From NCBI RefSeq assembly GCF_040361255.1, contig NZ_APNG01000001.1:186001-250000 (forward strand): a stretch of DNA of 64,000 nt. The letters are read 5' to 3'. The translations under genes were made by a program, and so were the position numbers. The stretch comes from Salinisphaera sp040361255 (GTDB taxonomy: Bacteria > Pseudomonadota > Gammaproteobacteria > Nevskiales > Salinisphaeraceae). The notes under the pieces are model-generated. The model did not search any database and was not told the origin of the DNA. It saw nothing but the letters and a program-made list of their open reading frames with translations. Below, piece by piece: positions 52,947 to 61,932 of this stretch; within the stretch, counting starts at the first letter, position 1, and each line of letters begins with the position of its first letter.

Positions 52947-53031
52947 GGCGGCGTACGCAGGCGTTGGCGTGAATCGAAGACGATGCGCGTCATTGTACGC
53001 ATGCGCTGAGCGGCGACCAGCATGGCCGCGC

Positions 53032-53910
53032 TCAGGCGTTGGCCAGCAGCTGCTGCATCACGCGCCGGCTTTCGGCCACGTAATGGCCACCGAACAGCCG
53101 GGCATGATTGAGCAGATGATAGAGCTGGTAGAGCGGACGCCGGACATGCCGATAGCCCTCGCTCATCGGCCACGCGCCCCAGTAGGCTTCGAAGAACAAC
53201 GGCGAAAAGCCGCCGAACAGCTCGGCCATGGCGAGATCGGTTTCGCGATCGCCATAATAGACGGCCGGGTCGAACAATACGGGCGCGCCGTGTTCGTCCA
53301 TCCCGACATTGCCGCCCCACAGATCGCCATGCACCAGCGACGGCTCGGGACGATGACCGGCCAGCAGCGTATCGAGCACGGCCAGTAGGGCATCGCCATC
53401 GCGTGCCAGGCCCGGATGCCGGGGTGCCAGCGCATCGAGCATCACGGCCAGACGATTCTCGCGCCAAAATTCGAGCCACTCGGCATGCCAGGCATTGGGC
53501 TGCATGCTCGAACCGATAGTGTTGTCGCGATCGAAGCCGTAGCGTATGGCCACGATACCGTGCATATCGGCCAATCCCTCGCCGAGCCGGGTCATTGCCG
53601 CCGGCGTGAGCACATCGAGAGCGATATGTTCGAGCACCAGATACGCATGGGCGTCCGTCTGGCCGAGGGTAATCACCCGCGGTACACGCAGCCCCACCGC
53701 CTGGCTCAGCTCGGCCAGCCCGGCGGCTTCAGCGGCGAACATGAGACTGCATTCGCGTCGGTTGAGCTTGACGAAATAAGCCTGCACGGCGTTTTCAATC
53801 CGGTAGGCGATATTGATGGAACCGCCGCCCAAGCGGGTACGCCGCTCGGCCACGAACGGCCGCCCGCTTGTACTGGCAATGGCGGTATCGATGGCCGCCC
53901 AGTCGATCAC
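53032..53910 (-). CDS. fructosamine kinase family protein
   Basis: A 292-residue kinase-like enzyme. The aminoglycoside phosphotransferase-type catalytic loop LVHGDLWGGNVGMDEHG and the metal-binding segment LFDPAVYYGDRETDLAM define the fructosamine-3-kinase/ketosamine kinase family, which phosphorylates sugar adducts on proteins so that they detach. It overlaps the upstream 5'-3' exonuclease gene by 4 bp and is likely co-translated. The substrate is not resolved. Confidence 0.9.
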   Translation of the reverse strand: MIDWAAIDTAIASTSGRPFVAERRTRLGGGSINIAYRIENAVQAYFVKLNRRECSLMFAAEAAGLAELSQAVGLRVPRVITLGQTDAHAYLVLEHIALDVLTPAAMTRLGEGLADMHGIVAIRYGFDRDNTIGSSMQPNAWHAEWLEFWRENRLAVMLDALAPRHPGLARDGDALLAVLDTLLAGHRPEPSLVHGDLWGGNVGMDEHGAPVLFDPAVYYGDRETDLAMAELFGGFSPLFFEAYWGAWPMSEGYRHVRRPLYQLYHLLNHARLFGGHYVAESRRVMQQLLANA

Positions 53911-54773
53911 GAGGCGACGACCCCGAGGCGCTTGCGCAAGCGCTCGCCCACGCCGAGCCGATCGCAGATCGCGGCCAGCGTCGGATAATCCGGCGCGCGC
54001 CGGCGAATATCGCGCTGGTCGGCATCGAGTTCGATATCGGTGACGATAGTGGCCAGCCGATAAGACAGCCGGATCTGGTCCGCGTGGGTTTCGAGCTTCG
54101 CCGCCAGCGATTTCGCCCCGCGCAGGCCGCTGGCGGCCACGCCGTCGAGATCGTCCAGCAGCGCCTCGATACCGTCGAAGCGCTGCAAAAGCGATGCCGC
54201 GGTCTTGGCGCCGATGCCGGGCACGCCTGGGATGTTGTCGACACTATCGCCCACCAGCGCCAGATAATCGGCGATCCGCGCACAGCGCACGCCGAACTTG
54301 GCTTCGATCGCGGCCTCGTCGTAACGGATTTCGCGAGCGTAGTCCCAGAGAATATCGTGCGCGCTCATGATTTGCGCCAGGTCCTTGTCCGAGGTGACGA
54401 TCTTGACCGGGGTGTCGCTGGCAGCGGCCAGCGTGCCGATCAGATCGTCGGCCTCGTAGACCGGACTGGAGAGCGTGGCCACGCCCAACGCCTCGGTGAT
54501 TTCGCGACAGGCGCCGATCTGGGCCTCGAGTGCCGCGGGCGGCAGTTCGCGATTGGCCTTGTAATCGGCATAGAATTCGTTGCGAAACGAGCTCGTGAGC
54601 GATTCGTCGAACGCCGCCGCGACCTGGCGATCGTCATCGGCTTCGAGCAGTTGCACGAGAAAGGTCGTATAACCATAGACCGCGTTCAGCGGCTGGTCAT
54701 CGCGTCCGGTCAAACTCGAGGGTAGCGAGTGAAACGCCCGGAATATATAGACACTGGCATCCACGAGCAGCAT
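53907..54773 (-). CDS. 5'-3' exonuclease (Xni/PolI N-domain type)
   Basis: A 288-residue nuclease equivalent to the N-terminal domain of DNA polymerase I. The metal-binding acidic residues are in LLVDASVYIFRAFHS (Asp), YEADDLIGTLAA, VTSDKDLAQ and LVGDSVDNIPGVPGIG (helix-hairpin-helix region). It acts on flap or 5' ends. The ATG at 54773 is preferred to a GTG at 54791. The downstream kinase gene overlaps it by 4 bp. Confidence 0.9.
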   Translation of the reverse strand: MLLVDASVYIFRAFHSLPSSLTGRDDQPLNAVYGYTTFLVQLLEADDDRQVAAAFDESLTSSFRNEFYADYKANRELPPAALEAQIGACREITEALGVATLSSPVYEADDLIGTLAAASDTPVKIVTSDKDLAQIMSAHDILWDYAREIRYDEAAIEAKFGVRCARIADYLALVGDSVDNIPGVPGIGAKTAASLLQRFDGIEALLDDLDGVAASGLRGAKSLAAKLETHADQIRLSYRLATIVTDIELDADQRDIRRRAPDYPTLAAICDRLGVGERLRKRLGVVAS

Positions 54774-54862
54774 GACGCTAGTGTACTGCACCCATCATCT
54801 GTTGTGCCCGTGTGCCAAGGCACGCGGCATGGCATCGATTCGCCGATCTCTTTGAAAGGACC

Positions 54863-55630
54863 ATGCCCATGATTCGAATCCGCCGTACGGCCGCCGCTTT
54901 CGTGCTGGCCGGCCTGAGCGCTGTCGCGGCCATCGCCCACGCCGATACCACCTTGACCTATCAGGGCGCCAGCGGTGCCTTTACCGTGGACATGCGCCCG
55001 GGTGCGGTGCGTATCGATGACGCCAGCCCCCAGTGGCAGCTCTATCGCGAAAACGACAAGGCGATCTTCTCGATCGATCCGAAAGAGCGCACCTACACCC
55101 GCCTGGACAGCGACTCGGCGAGCGTGATCCGCCAGCGCGTCGATGCGCTGCGCGCCCAGATCGAAAACCGCGTTCAACAGCTACCCGAAGATCAACAGGC
55201 CACGGCCCGTGCGGCCATGCTGCAATCCGTGCCCGGCCTGGATACCCGCAATCAGAAGATCGGCCTGGACCGCACCGGCCGCGAAGACCGCGTGGCCGGC
55301 GTGAAATGCGAGGTCGTACAGGTGGTACGCGACGGCCAGCCGGCCGAAACCCTGTGTGTGGCCACGCCCAAGGCACTGGGTATTTCCAAGGATACGTTTG
55401 CCAGCGTCACCTCCATGTTTTCGCTCATGCAGACGCTGCTCGCCGGCACCGGCTTCGAAACCGCGGGCCTGCCATATCTGAGCCTGTCCGGCATGCCGGT
55501 TCGCTTTACCGATACCAACACCGGCGAGCGCCGCCAGCTGGTGGACGTCAGTCACAAACGCGTGTCCGAGCGGCGATTGAGCATCCCCGAGGACTATGTC
55601 GAGACGAAAGTGACCCAGCCGGCCAATTGA
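54863..55630 (+). CDS. exported protein, DUF4412-like
   Basis: A 255-residue predicted periplasmic protein. AAAGGA precedes the ATG, and the signal peptide ends near AAIAHADTT. Residues 26-110 have a beta pattern (TLTYQGASGAFTVDMRPGAVRIDD) that resembles DUF4412-type lipoprotein-like sensors; a second beta region follows from about 140. The Cys pair (in VKCEV and TLCVAT) could form a disulfide. The function is unknown. It is divergent from the exonuclease gene. Confidence 0.7.
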   Translation: MPMIRIRRTAAAFVLAGLSAVAAIAHADTTLTYQGASGAFTVDMRPGAVRIDDASPQWQLYRENDKAIFSIDPKERTYTRLDSDSASVIRQRVDALRAQIENRVQQLPEDQQATARAAMLQSVPGLDTRNQKIGLDRTGREDRVAGVKCEVVQVVRDGQPAETLCVATPKALGISKDTFASVTSMFSLMQTLLAGTGFETAGLPYLSLSGMPVRFTDTNTGERRQLVDVSHKRVSERRLSIPEDYVETKVTQPAN

Positions 55631-55796
55631 TCGCCTCGACCCCCGTCCATGCTACGAAAGCCTAATAGTTTGGGTTAGACTGATTTCGGGGTTGATCCGG
55701 CCTGCGGCCTGACGAGCGCAGCACGCGTCATATCAGTGTGTTCACACGCGCCGATTCGCCGCGCCGGATATTCATTAGAACAAATCAAGGGAAGAC

Positions 55797-56969
55797 ATGA
55801 GCGTAACTATCGCAGTCCCGAAAGAAACGGCCAGTGGCGAAACCCGTGTCGCCATGGTGCCGAAAGTGGCCGACAAACTGGCCAAGTTGAACGTCGATAT
55901 CAAGATCGCCAAAGGCGCCGGCGAAGGCAGCCGCATTCCGGACGAATCCTTCAAGGAGCCGGTCCAGATCACCGACAACGCCGACGATGTATTCGGCGCC
56001 GATGTGGTGCTGGCGGTCAACGCGCCCGATGCCCAGTCGATCGGCAAGATGAAAAAGGGCGCGGTACTCATCAGCTTCGTCCAGGCCCACAACAACCCGG
56101 ACACGGTCAAGGCGCTCAACGACGCCGGCGTGACCAGTTTCGCCATGGAACTGGTGCCGCGTATCACCCGTGCCCAGTCGATGGACGCGCTGTCCTCGCA
56201 GGCCTCCGCAGCCGGCTACAAGGCCGCGCTCATGGCTGCCAACTCGCTGGAACGCTTCCTGCCGATGCTGACCACCGCGGCCGGCACCATCCGCCCGGCC
56301 AAGGTGCTGGTGATCGGCGCGGGCGTGGCCGGCCTGCAGGCCATCGCCACATCCAAGCGTCTGGGCGCCAAGGTATTCGCCTATGACGTGCGTACCGACA
56401 CCAAGGAACAGGTCGAGTCCCTCGGCGCGGACTTCCTCATGGCCGAAGGCGTGAAAGCCGAAGCCGAAGGCGGCTACGCACGTGAGCTGACCGACGAGGA
56501 AAAGAAGAAACAGCAGCAGATGCTGGAAAAGAACATGGCCGATGCGGACGCCGTGATCACCACCGCCGCGGTGCCCGGCAAGCCGGCGCCCAAGATCATC
56601 TCCAAGGCGATGGTCGATGCCATGAAGCCCGGCTCGGTGCTCATCGACCTGGGCGCCTCCGGCGGCGGCAACTGCGAGCTCACCCAGCCCGATGAAGTGG
56701 TCACCCACGGCAGCGTGACCATCTACGGGCCGTCCAACGTACCGGCGCTGCTGGCCGAGCATGCCAGCGAGATGTATGCCCAGAACCTGTTCAACTTCCT
56801 GCAGCTGATCGTGATCGAGGAAGAAGGCCAGGAAGACGCCAAGCCGGCGGACAAGACGCGCAAGCTCGAAATCAACTGGGACGACGAAATCCTGGCCAAG
56901 TCCGCGCTCACCCACGACGGCGAAACCGTCAACGAAGCCGCCAAGAAAGCCCTCGAAGGCAACGGCTAG
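55797..56969 (+). CDS. pntAA: NAD(P) transhydrogenase subunit alpha, part 1
   Basis: A 390-residue NAD-binding domain I of proton-translocating transhydrogenase. The VPKETASGETRVAMVPK opening, the dinucleotide-binding VLVIGAGVAGLQAIATSKRLGA (split here for length) and the C-terminal EINWDDEILAKSALTH are typical. It corresponds to the soluble part of alpha, separated from its membrane part (pntAB, 41 bp downstream). It supplies hydride from NADH. The operon continues with pntAB and pntB. Confidence 0.94.
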   Translation: MSVTIAVPKETASGETRVAMVPKVADKLAKLNVDIKIAKGAGEGSRIPDESFKEPVQITDNADDVFGADVVLAVNAPDAQSIGKMKKGAVLISFVQAHNNPDTVKALNDAGVTSFAMELVPRITRAQSMDALSSQASAAGYKAALMAANSLERFLPMLTTAAGTIRPAKVLVIGAGVAGLQAIATSKRLGAKVFAYDVRTDTKEQVESLGADFLMAEGVKAEAEGGYARELTDEEKKKQQQMLEKNMADADAVITTAAVPGKPAPKIISKAMVDAMKPGSVLIDLGASGGGNCELTQPDEVVTHGSVTIYGPSNVPALLAEHASEMYAQNLFNFLQLIVIEEEGQEDAKPADKTRKLEINWDDEILAKSALTHDGETVNEAAKKALEGNG

Positions 56970-57010
56970 CCCTTCGGCGACCGGCTCATCAATTTCTGGG
57001 AGAAAAGACA

Positions 57011-57295
57011 GTGATTACAGGTTTTGTCGCACTCTATATCTTCATGCTCGCGGCCTTCACCGGCTACGAGATCATCGGCCGTGTACCGGCCATTCTGCAT
57101 ACCCCGCTCATGTCGGGTTCCAACTTCGTGCACGGGATCGTGCTCGTCGGCGCCATGGTCGCTTTGGGCCATGCCGACGGTTTCTGGGAGACGCTGATCG
57201 GCTTTATCGGCGTGATTCTGGCGGCCGGCAACGCGGTCGGCGGTTATGTCGTGACCGAGCGCATGCTCGAAATGTTCAAGTCCTCCAAGGACTGA
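57011..57295 (+). CDS. pntAB: NAD(P) transhydrogenase subunit alpha, part 2
   Basis: A 94-residue membrane subunit, three helices, with FTGYEIIGRVPAILHTPLMSGSNFVHG being the conserved proton-channel segment. It forms the membrane half of the alpha subunit. It sits between pntAA and pntB with 41- and 49-bp gaps and is clearly operonic. Confidence 0.94.
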   Translation: MITGFVALYIFMLAAFTGYEIIGRVPAILHTPLMSGSNFVHGIVLVGAMVALGHADGFWETLIGFIGVILAAGNAVGGYVVTERMLEMFKSSKD

Positions 57296-57344
57296 TCCTC
57301 GCTGATCCCATTACAAGAACGAGCACACGAAAAGGTTACCGAAT

Positions 57345-58742
57345 ATGAGTTTCTGGGAATTTACCGTAGACGCGAGTTATTTCATCGCGGCCGTACTGTT
57401 CATCATCGGCCTCAAGCGCATGGGCTCGCCCAAGACCGCGAAGAGCGGCATCAAGTGGGCCGGCATCGGCATGGCACTGGCCACCGTGGTCACGCTCTGG
57501 CATCCGGCCATGGAAGCGGGCTTCTTCCGCTACGTGCTGATGATCCTCGCGATCGCCATCGGCGGCGCGGGCGCCTGGTATACCGGCAAGAAGGTCGAAA
57601 TGACCGCCATGCCGCAGATGGTCGCACTCTATAACGGCATGGGCGGCGGCGCGGCCGCGGCCATCGCGCTGGTGGAGATGTATTCCGGCAGCGCCTTCGA
57701 CCACGGCGCGACCGTGCTCACGCTGGCCGTGATCGGCGCGCTTATTGGTGGCGTGTCCTTCTCCGGTTCGCTGATTGCCTGGGCCAAGCTCGAAGGCAAG
57801 ATGAAAAAGACCATCCGCCTGCCTGGCCAGCAGCTGATCAACGGCAGCGTTGCCGCGATCACCGTGATCCTGGGCATTGCCATCATTGCCTCCGATGGCA
57901 GCGCGCCCGTGCTGGTCACGCTGTTCTTCCTGCTGTCGCTGGCCTTTGGCGTGCTGCTGACCAACCCGATCGGCGGCGCCGACATGCCGGTGGTCATCTC
58001 CATGTACAACGCCTTCACCGGCCTGGCCGTGGCGTTCGAAGGCTTCGTGCTCGGCAACGCGGCGATGATCATCGCCGGTACCGTGGTAGGCGCGGCCGGT
58101 ACGCTGCTCACGCTGCTCATGGCCAACGGCATGAACCGTTCGATCTCGAACGTGCTGTTCGCCGGCTTCGGCGTGGACGACGGCGCCCAGGCCGACGGCC
58201 CGGAAGGCGAGATGAAATCGGTCGAGGCTTTCGACGCCGCTGCTTCGTTCGCCTATTCCGACAGCCTGATCATCGTGCCCGGCTACGGTCTCGCCGTGGC
58301 CCAGGCCCAGCACAAGCTCTGGGAATTCGTGCAGATGCTGGAAAAAGAGCACGACGTGGACGTGAAGTTCGCCATCCATCCGGTGGCAGGCCGCATGCCC
58401 GGCCACATGAACGTGCTGCTGGCCGAGGCCGGCGTGCCCTACGACAAGATCTTCGATCTGGAAGAGATCAACGCCGAGTTCCCGAACGCGGACGCGGCGC
58501 TGGTCATCGGCGCCAACGACGTGGTCAACCCGGCCGCGCGTACCGACGAATCCAGCCCGATCTACGGCATGCCGATTCTCGATGTCGACAAGGCCCGCGA
58601 GGTCTACGTCGTCAAGCGCGGCAAGGGCACCGGTTTCTCCGGCGTACAGAACGCCCTGTTCTTCGGCGACAACACCCGCATGGTGTTCGGCGACGCAAAG
58701 CAGGTCTGTACGGATCTGGCCAACGGCCTCAAGCAGCTCTAG
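57345..58742 (+). CDS. pntB: NAD(P) transhydrogenase subunit beta
   Basis: A 465-residue beta subunit. The N-terminal membrane domain has about nine helices (residues 1-260), followed by the NADP-binding domain III with GYGLAVAQAQHKLWEF and the terminal RGKGTGFSGVQNALFF, where KRGKGTG binds NADP. With PntAA and PntAB it uses the proton gradient to make NADPH from NADH. A strong terminator follows at 58764. Confidence 0.96.
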   Translation: MSFWEFTVDASYFIAAVLFIIGLKRMGSPKTAKSGIKWAGIGMALATVVTLWHPAMEAGFFRYVLMILAIAIGGAGAWYTGKKVEMTAMPQMVALYNGMGGGAAAAIALVEMYSGSAFDHGATVLTLAVIGALIGGVSFSGSLIAWAKLEGKMKKTIRLPGQQLINGSVAAITVILGIAIIASDGSAPVLVTLFFLLSLAFGVLLTNPIGGADMPVVISMYNAFTGLAVAFEGFVLGNAAMIIAGTVVGAAGTLLTLLMANGMNRSISNVLFAGFGVDDGAQADGPEGEMKSVEAFDAAASFAYSDSLIIVPGYGLAVAQAQHKLWEFVQMLEKEHDVDVKFAIHPVAGRMPGHMNVLLAEAGVPYDKIFDLEEINAEFPNADAALVIGANDVVNPAARTDESSPIYGMPILDVDKAREVYVVKRGKGTGFSGVQNALFFGDNTRMVFGDAKQVCTDLANGLKQL

Positions 58743-58763
58743 AAGCGCTGCCCGGGTCGCAGG

Positions 58764-58790
58764 AAAAAGCCGCCTCCGGGCGGCTTTTTT
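58764..58790 (+). terminator. Rho-independent terminator of pnt operon
   Basis: Stem GCCGCC/GGCGGC with A residues before and TTTTTT after (58785-58790), loop TCCG, 22 bp after the pntB stop. A strong terminator for the transhydrogenase transcript. Confidence 0.92.
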
Positions 58791-58824
58791 CATGGCCACG
58801 ATCCGCAGCGGTTAAGCTTGTCGC

Positions 58825-59406
58825 ATGCACGAACTCGCCCCTCTCGCCCACGCACTGGCCGGCTACACGCCACGCCGTCTGCGTTTTCGCCGCCGGCTCA
58901 AGCGCGCTGCGGTCGCCGTGATCCTGCGCGAACGCCGGCAGGGTGTGGACGTATTGCTTGCCGTGCGTGCGCAACGCGAAGGCGACCCCTGGTCGGGCGA
59001 TATGGCTTTTCCCGGTGGACGCGTCGACGGCGTGGACGAAGCCAGCGCCTCGCGCGCGGCCTGTCGCGAAACCGCCGAGGAAGTGGGACTGACCATCGGC
59101 CGCGACGACGGAATCGGCCGCCTGAACGACCGCCTCACACTCGATCACCGCCGGCGCGCGCCGATGGTGGTGTCGCCGTTCGTCTACCGGCTGGCCCACC
59201 CGGACGAGCCAGTCCTCAACCACGAAATCGCCGCCACGCGCTGGCTCGCGCTCGCCTGGCTCGACGAGCCGTCCAATCGCCAGACGATGCACTGGCCGAT
59301 CGGACATGTGCGCATCCCCATGCCCTGCTACCACTGCGGCGACGGCCAACGCCTTTGGGGCCTGACCCTGGCCATGCTCGACGAACTGCGCACGCTCACG
59401 CGATGA
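58825..59406 (+). CDS. NUDIX hydrolase, CoA pyrophosphatase-like
   Basis: A 193-residue NUDIX protein. The NUDIX box GGRVDGVDEASASRAACRET with EEVGL is intact (G-x5-E-x7-RE-U-x-EE-x-G-U). An N-terminal LLAVRAQREGDPWSGDMAFPGG segment is typical of the NudL/CoA pyrophosphatase subgroup. It would cleave CoA or related dinucleotides, with Mg or Mn. Its stop overlaps (ATGA) the start of a small possible gene downstream. Confidence 0.9.
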   Translation: MHELAPLAHALAGYTPRRLRFRRRLKRAAVAVILRERRQGVDVLLAVRAQREGDPWSGDMAFPGGRVDGVDEASASRAACRETAEEVGLTIGRDDGIGRLNDRLTLDHRRRAPMVVSPFVYRLAHPDEPVLNHEIAATRWLALAWLDEPSNRQTMHWPIGHVRIPMPCYHCGDGQRLWGLTLAMLDELRTLTR

Positions 59407-59678
59407 GCGCGATCTTCTCCACAGCCCGCGCCTTGCGCAGCCGGCCCGTGCACGCTGGCCTGGCCGCTGCCGAAAAAGGTTTATCCACATATACACAGGA
59501 CGCAAAAGATCGCGTAATTGATTTTGCTGCAGCGCACATTGACTCGGAATTTCCCCAAACCACTGATATAGAACGAATTAATATCGAAATCTGGGCCGGA
59601 ACTCGGTATTTGTATAACCTGCGCGCATCCGTTCGAAAAATTCATCCACGATTTTATCCACAGGCTGTAAACCCTTGA
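59403..59678 (+). CDS. possible small coupled gene (hypothetical)
   Basis: An open frame of 91 codons that overlaps the NUDIX stop by ATGA and the priA ATG by one base (TGATG), a pattern typical of translationally coupled operon genes. The predicted product has no recognised domain and is charged and mid-helical. Against it, the second half is AT-rich, unlike the window, and contains exact DnaA boxes, so the frame may simply be open by chance. Confidence 0.35.
   Translation: MSAIFSTARALRSRPVHAGLAAAEKGLSTYTQDAKDRVIDFAAAHIDSEFPQTTDIERINIEIWAGTRYLYNLRASVRKIHPRFYPQAVNP
59481..59662 (+). promoter_or_regulatory. AT-rich segment flanked by two exact DnaA boxes
   Basis: TTATCCACA, the DnaA consensus, occurs at 59481-59489 and 59654-59662 in the same orientation. 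ATATACACA at 59489-59497 differs from TTATACACA by one base, and TCATCCACG at 59642-59650 is a weaker match. The DNA between is markedly AT-rich compared with the rest of the window. It lies just before priA, so it may be a DnaA-regulated promoter or part of an origin-like element. Confidence 0.55.
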
Positions 59679-61876
59679 TGGCCGGCCAGGAAATCGCGCC
59701 GATCCTGCGGGTTGCGGTGCCCGTCCCTTTATACGGGGGCTTCGATTATCTCGATCTCGACGCCGACGCCACGACGCCAGTCGGCAGTCGCGTGCTGGTT
59801 CGTTTCGGCCGCCGGCGACTGGTCGGCGTGGTCCTCGAAAGCGGGGTGGACAGCGACCTGCCCCGCGCGCGCCTGCGCCCGATCGACGCCCGCCTGGACG
59901 ACGCGCCCGTGTTCGATGCGTCATTGTTGGGCCTGCTGCGCTGGGCTGCGCGCTATTACCATCACCCGATCGGCGAAGCCCTGGCGACGGCACTGCCGGT
60001 CGCGCTGCGGCGGGCCAGAACCGACCAGACGCCCAACCGTCATCGCGGCTGGCAGGCCCTCGCCGCGACGGATGAAAACGCGCCGCCGGCCCATGCCAGA
60101 CGCCAGCACGAACTGCTTGCGGTCATCCGTGCCAGCGGGCATCCGGTGGCACATTCGCGTCTGCTCGCGCGCTTCGGCGCGATTCATGCGCCGCTCAAGG
60201 CCCTCGAACGCCGCGGACTGATACTCGCCGTGGATCTGCCCGGCGCCCTCGAACAAGGCAGCGCCGGTCCTGCACCGGCATTGACCGCGCTACAGCAGCA
60301 GGCCATCGAACGGCTCAACGAACGCAGCCACGGCTTTAATCCGACCCTGCTGGAAGGCGTGACCGGTAGCGGCAAGACCGAAGTCTATTGCCGCCAGATG
60401 GCCGATGCCCTGGCTGCCGGCCGGCAGGTGCTGTTTCTTGCCCCCGAGATCGGGCTCACCCCGCAGCTGATCGAGCGCCTGCGCACGCGCTTCGATGCCC
60501 GCATTGGCGTGCTGCACTCGCAGCGCAGCGATGGCGAACGCGCCGATGTCTGGCGCGCTGCGCGCGCGGGCGATGCCGATATCGTCATCGGCACGCGCTC
60601 GGCGGTATTCACACCCATGCCACGGCTGGGCCTGATCGTGGTCGATGAAGAACACGACGGCTCCTACAAGCAACAGGACGGCTTTCGTTATCACGCCCGC
60701 GATGTCGCTCTGCGCCGTGCCCAGCAGGCCGATATTCCGATCGTGCTCGGCAGCGCCACACCCGCGCTGGAAAGCCTGTACAACGCCGATCAGGGCCGGT
60801 TCGGCCACGTCACGCTGCCCGAGCGCGCCACCGGCGCGGCGCTACCGCCCGTGCGGGTGATCGATATCCGCTCGCGACCGCTGCTGGGCGGATTGTCCGA
60901 CCCGATGCTCGCGCATATCGAACGCCACCTCACCGCGGGCAACCAGGTGATGGTGTTCATCAACCGCCGCGGCTATGCGCCGGCGTTGTCCTGCCACGAC
61001 TGCGGCTGGATTGCGCCCTGTGCGCGCTGCGATGCGCCGCTGACGCTGCATGGCGGCGGCGCGCGCCTGCAATGCCACCACTGCGGTGCCCACGAAAGCA
61101 CGCCCGCGTGCTGCCCGAGCTGTGGCTCGAAACAGCTGGTCGCGCTCGGCGCGGGTACCGAACGCGTGGCCGGCGCGCTGCGCAGCCGTTTCCCCGACGT
61201 GCGCCTGGCCCGCTTCGATCGCGACAGCGTGGCCCGCAAGGGCCAGCTGGAAAGCCAGCTCGCCGACGTTGCCAGTGGCACCACGCAACTGCTGGTGGGC
61301 ACCCAGATGCTCGCCAAGGGCCACGACTTCGCCCGTCTGACCTGTGTCGCGGTACTCGATGTCGACGGCGGGCTGTTTTCGGCGGATTTCCGAGCCGCCG
61401 AGCATATGGCCCAGTTGGTGACCCAGGTCGCCGGGCGCGCCGGACGCGCCGATCTGGCCGGTGAGGTCTGGTTACAGACCCGCCATCCCGAGCATCCGCT
61501 GCTGCATCGCCTGCTCACCGACGGTTACGACGGCTTTGCCCGGGCAGCCCTGGCCGAACGCCGCGAAGCCGCGCTGCCGCCATTCGGCCATCTTGCCCTG
61601 CTGCGCGCCGAGGCCCACGACATGCAGTCCCCGCAGGCGTTTCTGGAACAGGCCGCGGCCACCATCCGCGTCGACGACCAGATCGCCTGCTGGGGCCCAG
61701 TGCCCGCCCCCATGCAACGTCGTGCCGGACGCTTTCGTGCCCACTTGCTACTGCATTCCAGCACCCGTGCACGTTTGCATCCGGCGCTGGACCACTGGCA
61801 ACGCGTGCTCGCCGAGCTACCCGGGGCGCGGCGCGTGCGCTGGTCGATCGATGTCGATCCGCAGGATCTGCTCTGA
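59678..61876 (+). CDS. priA: primosomal replication protein N' (PriA helicase)
   Basis: A 732-residue PriA. The Walker A is LLEGVTGSGKTEVY and the DEEH box is VVDEEHDGSYKQQ. The zinc-binding cysteines CHDCGW..CARC..CHHCG..CCPSCGS (about residues 435-480) are complete, and the helicase C-terminal QVAGRAGRADLAGEVWLQT (split for length) is standard. PriA reloads the replisome at stalled forks. The ATG at 59678 overlaps the upstream stop; a TTG at 59675 would add one residue. Confidence 0.96.
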   Translation: MAGQEIAPILRVAVPVPLYGGFDYLDLDADATTPVGSRVLVRFGRRRLVGVVLESGVDSDLPRARLRPIDARLDDAPVFDASLLGLLRWAARYYHHPIGEALATALPVALRRARTDQTPNRHRGWQALAATDENAPPAHARRQHELLAVIRASGHPVAHSRLLARFGAIHAPLKALERRGLILAVDLPGALEQGSAGPAPALTALQQQAIERLNERSHGFNPTLLEGVTGSGKTEVYCRQMADALAAGRQVLFLAPEIGLTPQLIERLRTRFDARIGVLHSQRSDGERADVWRAARAGDADIVIGTRSAVFTPMPRLGLIVVDEEHDGSYKQQDGFRYHARDVALRRAQQADIPIVLGSATPALESLYNADQGRFGHVTLPERATGAALPPVRVIDIRSRPLLGGLSDPMLAHIERHLTAGNQVMVFINRRGYAPALSCHDCGWIAPCARCDAPLTLHGGGARLQCHHCGAHESTPACCPSCGSKQLVALGAGTERVAGALRSRFPDVRLARFDRDSVARKGQLESQLADVASGTTQLLVGTQMLAKGHDFARLTCVAVLDVDGGLFSADFRAAEHMAQLVTQVAGRAGRADLAGEVWLQTRHPEHPLLHRLLTDGYDGFARAALAERREAALPPFGHLALLRAEAHDMQSPQAFLEQAAATIRVDDQIACWGPVPAPMQRRAGRFRAHLLLHSSTRARLHPALDHWQRVLAELPGARRVRWSIDVDPQDLL

Positions 61877-61932
61877 CCGGCACCGCGGGCGATATGCGAA
61901 AGTTCATACGATCGGGCCGATACGACAGCGAC

